Position numbers and translations under genes: made by a program. Source: Petaurus breviceps papuanus (lineage: Eukaryota > Chordata > Mammalia > Diprotodontia > Petauridae). From it: 64,000 nucleotides of DNA. This document shows positions 58,223-64,000 of this stretch, piece after piece. The DNA is taken from positions 34,392,820 through 34,456,819 of the forward strand of contig JAMXIF010001253.1 of the NCBI GenBank assembly GCA_028583685.1, in the 5' to 3' direction. The stretch's first letter is position 1, and every line of letters starts with the position of its first letter. Below the pieces are notes generated by a model. It saw only the letters and a list, made by a program, of their open reading frames with translations, ran no database searches and had not been told where the DNA came from.

Positions 58223-58597
58223 AATATTTTTATTCTCTTATTCTGAAAAGCAACTTGATGAGGAAGCAAAGGAATCAAATGTGTTCACAAATTTCCAATG
58301 CATTATTAGGTAGTTGTGGAAATTAAAAAAAAAAATAAATAAAGGTCTGTTCTGGAATTTACAGTGGACACATTGTCCCTATCCCTCCACTCAGAACTTA
58401 AGGTGATATCATTACTCAAGAGTAATTATTCTCCAAGTATAGATGGCATTTTTGTTGTACTTCAAAGTTCAATTTAGAGACTAACTCATATGTGAAATCT
58501 ATTCTGATTTCCCTAGTTGTTACTCTTTTCTCCCTCAAAAACAAATAAAAAAACAAGAAAAATATGCATTTATTTTGTGTGTAGGTTTGTATGTATC

Positions 58598-58659
58598 TTC
58601 TCTCTCTCTCTTCCCCTTCCCTCCCCCCCCCCTCTCTCTCTGTCTCTCTCTCTCTCAGG
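58598..58659. repeat. (CT)n pyrimidine tract
   Basis: TCTC runs, a C8-10 block and more TCTC; pure pyrimidine apart from a few bases. The 114- and 78-codon frames spanning it are repeat artefacts. Confidence 0.88.
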
Positions 58660-58869
58660 AGATCAAATCTTGACTCTGACCCTTGCAGACTATGTGAATC
58701 TGGGGAGATCTGTTGACCTCTTAGTGACCATAGGGAATTCTCCAAGACTTTAAGCAGCAATAAAAGATACCAACATGCATTGGTAGATGGAAATTCCTCA
58801 TAAGGACTTTTCTGTATATAATTTCAAATGAAATCCCAAGGTCCTCTCCCTCTTTCTGTCCTCCATGGG

Positions 58870-58995
58870 CACATGTTCTCTCCCCAGTGGAAAGTAAGCT
58901 CCTTGAGGTGGGAACCAGGAGGCTTTCATTTTTGTGTTTGCATCCCCAACATTTAGTACATAATAAGAGTTTAACAAATGCTTATTGACTGATTA
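58870..58995 (+). mobile_element. L2 3' tail
   Basis: 'aagtaagctccttgaggtgg', 'gcatccccaacatttagtac', 'gtttaacaaatgcttattga' are the L2 tail in sense orientation. Confidence 0.58.
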
Positions 58996-59538
58996 TGAAT
59001 AATGTGTGTGCATCTGTGTGTATGGGGTGGGCCATGTAACCTGTATGGTTTTTAAACGAAATATGAATTGCTCTTATGCATAAGGGACTAAATCAACACA
59101 AATGGCATTCAAGTTTAACTAAACATTTTTAGAACTTAAAACAAAGAAACATATTAAGCTATTTCAGTCATGTTGATTTGATTGACTGAGAAATTCAGTC
59201 ATTCAACTGATTCTAACCCCCTTTTCAATGAAGTAGTTAATTAAAAAAAGAATCTGGTTCTTTTGGTATCTGATAAATTCCATCTATATTATCCCCATCA
59301 TATTTGGTGCACTCCATACTAACCTGGTTAGATGTAGCCTATACCAAAAGCTGTTAGATGTTTGGCTTTTTTATTTATTATCAAATTCATTGCCAGATTA
59401 TAGAGAATAATAATGACAACTCATATTAATATAAGGAAATTACAAGGTATAAGAAGGAATTGGTTCCAATATAAGTCAAATGTATTTGTGTATGTATGTG
59501 GGTGTAACTATTCATCCATAATACACGTACATATATAT
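58996..59538. other. Unassigned AT-rich sequence
   Basis: No repeat or frame recognised. Confidence 0.3.
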
Positions 59539-59790
59539 TTAGTTCAGTCATTTTTCGGCCATTTCCAAGTCTTTGTGACCTCCTTTGGTATTTTCTTGGC
59601 AAAGATACTGGAGTGAATTACCATTTCATTCTCCATCTCATTTTTCAAATGAAGAAACTGAGACAAACAGAGTTAAGTGACTTGCCCAGGGTCATACAGC
59701 TAGTAAGTGTCTGAGGCCAGATATGAACTCAAGAAAATGAGTCTTCCTGACTCCAGGCCTGACACTCTATCCTGTGATACAACTAGTATC
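59539..59790 (-). mobile_element. CORE-SINE (Mar1/Mon-like)
   Basis: Well-preserved antisense copy: 'tttcttggcaaagatactgg', 'gaagaaactgagacaaacag', 'gacttgcccagggtcataca', 'gtcttcctgactccaggcct', ending at 'gatacaactagtatc'. Confidence 0.82.
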
Positions 59791-59794
59791 TCTC

Positions 59795-60017
59795 TATATA
59801 TCTATGTGTATAGTAGAGAGATAACACACACATATACACACATATACAATATATAATGCATTCAAATATATACTATACACACATATACATACATATATGA
59901 TATATCACACATATGTATATAATATAACATATAATAGTATATTTATGTGTGTATATCTAAGTATATGTGTACACACATACATATATATATACAATCACAT
60001 ATGTGTGTGTGTGTATA

Positions 60018-60048
<31 letters not shown>

Positions 60049-60050
60049 TA
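59795..60050. repeat. (TA)n/(CA)n/(GT)n compound simple repeat
   Basis: Alternating purine-pyrimidine dinucleotides over about 250 bp, with the cleanest GT and TA runs at 60003-60050. It follows the SINE head. Confidence 0.9.
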
Positions 60051-60259
60051 GCCTCCTTAAAACCAGCAGGTATGGGTAGGAAGAGTGATGCAGTTCCATC
60101 TACTTAGTAGAAAAATTTTTATCCAAGAATCTAAAATGACTTTTTTTTTCAGTCTTCATGATCAAAGCCAACCTTGTCATCTTTTTCACAGTTGTCCACC
60201 ACAGTTGTTTCACCAGTTTTTCACTTTTGGCTAAATTCATTTAAAATCAATTTCACAAC

Positions 60260-60535
60260 AATTTTCTGAACTCCTGTAGTATGCTAGGTCTTGGCAGTAT
60301 GCAATTATAAGATACCACAACCTCTACCCTCTAGAAACATATAGTCTTATTGGAAGGTGAGAGATGTATAATCTCATATAATTGTACACTTGAATGAGAA
60401 ACCCCTTTATTTTACAAATGAAAATATTCGGTCCAAGAAGGACTAAGTGAATTTCCTGGGATCACATAAGTAGCTAGAGCCAGAACCAGAGTTAGAATGC
60501 AGATTTTCTGGTTTCTAGTCCAATGCTTCTTTCAT
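60260..60535. mobile_element. Ancient repeat fragment and MIR fossil
   Basis: 60260-60360 resembles the repeat at 21.7 kb ('agtatgctaggtcttggcag', 'ctctagaaacatatagtctt'). 60410-60535 is an antisense MIR ('gaatttcctgggatcacata', 'tagtccaatgcttctttcat'). Confidence 0.48.
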
Positions 60536-61459
60536 GTGAAATAGTTAAATAGCAGTACAGGAAACTATGTGGCTATCAACAACTGTGTCTCTTCCTCACA
60601 ACGATTCTGTAGCTGATGGGAAAGAGACATTTGAAAATACAGTCTCTGGTAAAGGCTAGCCAGTATAATCTGGATATGATTACCCTCATAAGTATTCTCA
60701 TAAATTCTCAGAGAGATCTCTGACCTTGACTAGGTTTTGAGATCAGTCTTAACAGCTCAGAAACAGACAAGGAGAAGATCCCTCTGTGATCTCCTAGTAC
60801 ACAAATAGGAATCAGATGTTACTAACTCCTTGCACTTGACTCCCTCAGTGGGAAGGTTTACATAAAAGCCTATGCCAGAGTTATTTTGTATGGTTAAAGG
60901 AAGGGACAGATAAGAGGACCAACATATGAATTAAAGGAACATGGATTCTTCAGTGATGAAATGTACACATGCCATCTCTACTATGAAAATAACCTGATGA
61001 TTGAGCTTCCTGCTTGAATTTTTCTCCACTGTAATGCATTCTCCACTGAACTCTCAAATTGATCTTCCTGAGGAATTAGCATAGGCAAAGAAGAAAGTAA
61101 GCTATCACTCTTTGCACATGGTATGATGATACACTTAGAGAATCCTAGGGAATCAAGTAAAAAAGTAATTGAAATAAGCAATTTTAGTAAAGTTGCAGGA
61201 TATAAAATAAACCAACATAAATCATCTGCATTTCCATATATTACTAACAAAGACTAAAAGCAAGAGATAGAATGAGAAATTCCATTTGAAGTTACTGTAG
61301 ACATTATACAATATTTGGGAGTCTACTTGCCAAAACAAACCCAGGGACTATACGAACACAATTACAAAACACTTTTCACACAAATAAAGTTAGATCTAAA
61401 TAATTGGAAAAAACATCAGTTGCTCATGGGTAGATTGAGCTAATATAATAAAAACAACA

Positions 61460-61780
61460 ATTGATCTACCCTTCTATTTCTTAGCCAGTACCAAGTGGTC
61501 TTGATGGTTTCTGATTTATAATACAATTTAAATCTGGTATGACTGGCCCAATTTCCGCAGCATTTCTTTTCTTTAATTCCCTCAATATTCTGGATCTTTT
61601 GTTCTTCCAGATGAATTTTGATATCATTTTTTAAAAAGAAATCAAATAATATTTATTGCATACCACTGGTAAACCCATGGGAGGTACTTAATATAAAGGC
61701 GATTTTAACATGTGCAACATGTTCAAAGTTATTGGAACAAACCACTTGGTACTGGCTAAGAAATAGAAGGGTAGATCAAT
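61460..61780. repeat. Inverted repeat, 40-bp perfect arms, inside L1
   Basis: Arm 61460-61499 (starts ATTGATCTACCCTTC) is the exact reverse complement of 61741-61780 (starts ACCACTTGGTACTGG). The 241-bp loop holds inverted L1 sequence to about 61628 and then about 110 bp (61629-61740) that I cannot match to L1. Confidence 0.93.
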
Positions 61781-62315
61781 GGAATTGATTAGATGCACAA
61801 GACACAGTAGTCAATGATTATAGCAATCTACTGTTTGATAAACCCAAAGACTTATGGGATAAGAACTCATTGTTTGACAAAAAAAAAACCTGCTGGAAAA
61901 ACTGGAAAATAGTATGGCAGAAATTGGGCATAGAAATTGGGGGACGTCTGACACCATATGCCAGAATAAAGTCCAAATGGGTACATGATCTAGCTATAAA
62001 GGCTGATATTATAAGCAAACTGAAGGAATAAAGAATAGTTCATCTGTCAGATTTATGGAGAATGGAGGAACTTACAATCAAACAAGAGATAGAGAACATT
62101 ATGAAATGCAAAATGGATAATTTTGATTACCTTAAATTGAAAATTTTTTGCACAAAAAAGCCAATGCAACCAAGATTAGGAGGGAAGCAGAAAATTGGGA
62201 AAGAATTTTTATAAATAGTGTCTCTTAAAAAGATCTCATTTCTAAAATATATAGGTAACTAAGCCAAATTGACAAGAATACAAGTCATTTACCAGTTGAT
62301 AAATGGTCAAAGGAA

Positions 62316-62717
62316 ATGAACAGGCAGTTTTCACAGGAAGAAATTAAAGCTATCTATAGTCATATGAAAAAATGCTCTAAATCACTACTAATTAGAGAGA
62401 TTCAAATCAAAACAACTCTGAGGTACCACATCAGACCTATCGTATTGGCTAATATGGCAAAAAAGAAAAATGATAAAAGTTGGAGAGCATGTGGGAATGT
62501 TGGAATATTAATTCATTGTTGGTGGAGCTCTGAGCTGATCCAACCATTCTGGAGAGCAATTTGGAACTATGGCCAAAGGACTACAAAAATATGTATATCC
62601 TTTGACCCAGCAATAACACTTCTGGGGCTGTATCCCAAAGAGATCATAAAAATGGGAAAAGGACCCACATGTACAAAAATATTTGCAGCAGCTCTTTTTA
62701 TGGTGGCCAAAAACTGA
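62316..62717 (+). pseudogene. L1 ORF2 C-terminal remnant (133 codons open)
   Basis: Open frame with MNRQFSQEEIKAIYSHMKKC, SLLIREIQIKTTLRYHIRP, ILIHCWWSSELIQPFWRAIW and FDPAITLLGLYPKE. This is the C-terminal domain of L1 ORF2p: the HCWW...PFW...DPAI.LLG.YPKE series is well known from mammalian L1. A usual conserved Cys in the Cys-rich box is present (ACGNVGILIHCWW). The longest preserved L1 coding piece in the window, but only a fragment of a 5'-truncated copy. Confidence 0.85.
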
Positions 62718-62810
62718 AAATTGAGGAGATGCCCATCAATTGGGGAATGTCTAAAGAAGTAGTGGTATATGAATGTAATAGAATACTATTGTGCTATGAA
62801 AAATGATGAA

Positions 62811-62948
62811 GGAGTGGCTGGGTGGCACAGTTAATAGAGCCACAGTCTTGGAGTCAGGAGGACCTGAATTCAAATCTGGCCTCAGACACTTAACACTTAC
62901 TAGCCATGTGACCTTGGGCAAATCACATAACTCCAATTGCCCTGACCA

Positions 62949-63008
<60 letters not shown>

Positions 63009-63063
63009 AAAAAAGAAAGAAAGAAAGAGAGAAAAAAAGAAAGAAAGAAAGACAGAAAGAAAG
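62811..63063 (+). mobile_element. tRNA-derived SINE with a GAAA microsatellite tail
   Basis: 'ggagtggctgggtggcacag', 'cttggagtcaggaggacctg', 'aattcaaatctggcctcaga', 'gaccttgggcaaatcacata', then a tail of (GAAA)n with GAGA interruptions at 62949-63063. Flanked by AAATGATGAA at 62801-62810 and 63064-63073, a perfect 10-bp duplication. The 88-codon frame at 62803-63069 is a read-through of this SINE. Confidence 0.92.
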
Positions 63064-63947
63064 AAATGATGAACAGACAGGCTTCAGAGAAACCTGGAAA
63101 GAATTACATGAACTGATGTTGAGTGAGGGGAGCAGAACCAGGAGATCATTGTACACAGTAACAGCTACAGTGTGTAAGAATTGGTTTTGATAGACTTAGC
63201 CCTTCACAGCAATGCAAGGATCTAAAATGATTCCAGAGAACACACGATGGAAAATGGCAGTCCCATCCAGAGAAAACTAGGGATGCAGAATGCAGAATAA
63301 AGCAGACTAATTTTTTTTGCTTTTTTTTTTCTTCCTCATGGTTTTTCCCATTTGGTATAATTCTTCTATACAACATGACTAATGTGAAAATGTGTATAAT
63401 AGGAATGTATGGGTAGAGTCCATATTAGATTGAAAGTTGTCTTGGGGAAGGGGGGGAGGGAGAGAAAATTTAAAACTTATGGAAATAATTGTTGAAAACT
63501 AAAAATAAATAATTTGATAAAAAACAAAACAAAACCTGAATTGATCTTCCTGAAATGCAGGTTGGATCATTGCATTCCACCCCCTTTTCCCTATTCAATA
63601 AAAGTTATTGGCTCACTGCCTCTAGGATCAAATATAAAAGCCTCTGTTTGGCTTTTCAAGCCTTTCATAACCTGGTCACCTCTTGCTTTTTAAGTCTTCT
63701 TAAACCTTTCTCCCATCCTCATTACCTTTGATGGAGTGTCACTGGTCTTTTGCCTGTTCCTCGTACATGACACACCATTGACTCACACAGCATTTTCACC
63801 AATTCCTCCCCATGTATGGAGTTTTCTTCTTCCTCATCTCTCCCTTCTGGCTTCCTTTAAGTCTTTGTTATGTCCTACCTTCAAAAAGAAGCCTTTCCCA
63901 GTCCTCAAAATTAGTGCCTTCTCTTTGAGAATATTTCCGATTTATCC

Positions 63948-63950
63948 TAT

Positions 63951-64000
<50 letters not shown>
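63948..64000. repeat. (CTAT)n microsatellite at the window edge
   Basis: About thirteen perfect CTAT units up to the last base; it continues beyond the window. Confidence 0.95.

Larger units (their letters stand above)
61071..63538 (+). mobile_element. 5'-truncated L1 with 14-bp target-site duplication and internal inversion
   Basis: Begins in the reverse transcriptase region of ORF2 ('gtaagctatcactctttgca', the counterpart of 25.5 kb minus) and ends with a 3'UTR: the G-rich block at 63446-63464, 'gttgaaaactaaaaataaat', and an A-rich tail. Flanked by AATTGATCTTCCTG at 61057-61070 and 63539-63552, a perfect 14-bp duplication. Inside, 61460-61628 is in the opposite orientation, and 61741-61780 repeats its first 40 bases inverted. 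A SINE is inserted at 62811. Not coding overall. Confidence 0.92.
60960..63947 (+). mobile_element. L2 LINE, split by a younger L1
   Basis: The left part, 60960-61070, ends 'ctcaaattgatcttcctg'. The right part, 63539-63947, resumes 'aattgatcttcctgaaatgc' and continues 'gcctctgtttggcttttcaa', 'cctttcataacctggtcacc' and 'gaagcctttcccagtcctca', which is L2 sense 3' coding/UTR sequence. The same L2 segment occurs at 6.2-6.5 kb. The L1 at 61071-63538 lies between the two parts. Confidence 0.72.

Overview
The window looks like an intergenic 'gene desert' from a marsupial nuclear genome. No host protein-coding gene, rRNA, tRNA, CRISPR array or bacterial-type operon can be supported. The sequence is AT-rich with no open reading frame longer than about 133 codons, and it is dominated by retroelements. 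The marsupial assignment rests on three things seen together: many copies of the tRNA-derived/CORE SINEs with the 'gggcagctaggtggc ... gagttcaaat ... gggcaagtcactta' signature, abundant HAL1 elements (L1 derivatives that keep ORF1 and lack ORF2), and L1 copies of the marsupial type lying beside old MIR, L2 and L3/CR1 fossils. I cannot decide between an American opossum and an Australian marsupial. Repeat family names are from memory and were not searched.

Layout. 1-4.5 kb: a HAL1 on the minus strand carrying a second HAL1 3' fragment, which in turn carries an L1 3' tail; next to it an older L1-type 5'UTR/ORF1 piece. 4.5-16 kb: old MIR, L2 and L3 debris, two CORE-SINEs, a large polypyrimidine microsatellite (10.6-10.8 kb) and a quiet AT-rich stretch. 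16-23 kb: degenerate LTR-like repeats, L2, an L1 3' end and SINEs. 23.3-31.1 kb: an essentially full-length L1 on the minus strand with a 13-bp target-site duplication; its ORF2 is interrupted by a solo LTR (5-bp duplication) and by a dimeric SINE (14-bp duplication). 31.6-34.9 kb: a nearly full-length HAL1 on the plus strand followed by a monomeric SINE and a second copy of the dimeric SINE. 35-50 kb: MIR, L2, L3, LTR-like and ancient L1 pieces with younger SINEs. 50.4-53.3 kb: a third large HAL1, an L1 3' end and a SINE. 54-60 kb: MIR, L3 and CORE-SINE fossils, simple repeats and a 'mini-HAL1' reduced to its two ends. 61-64 kb: an old L2 split by a 5'-truncated L1 that holds an inverted duplication and a SINE whose tail has grown into a GAAA microsatellite.

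Nothing here works as a gene set. The relations are those of parasitic elements: L1-type machinery presumably mobilised HAL1, mini-HAL1 and the SINEs, and nesting gives their relative ages. The observations most worth a second look are the dimeric SINE with arm-specific differences at two loci, the mini-HAL1, the sequence link between HAL1 3' tails and the L1 inter-ORF spacer, and the 40-bp inverted duplication inside the 61-63 kb L1.
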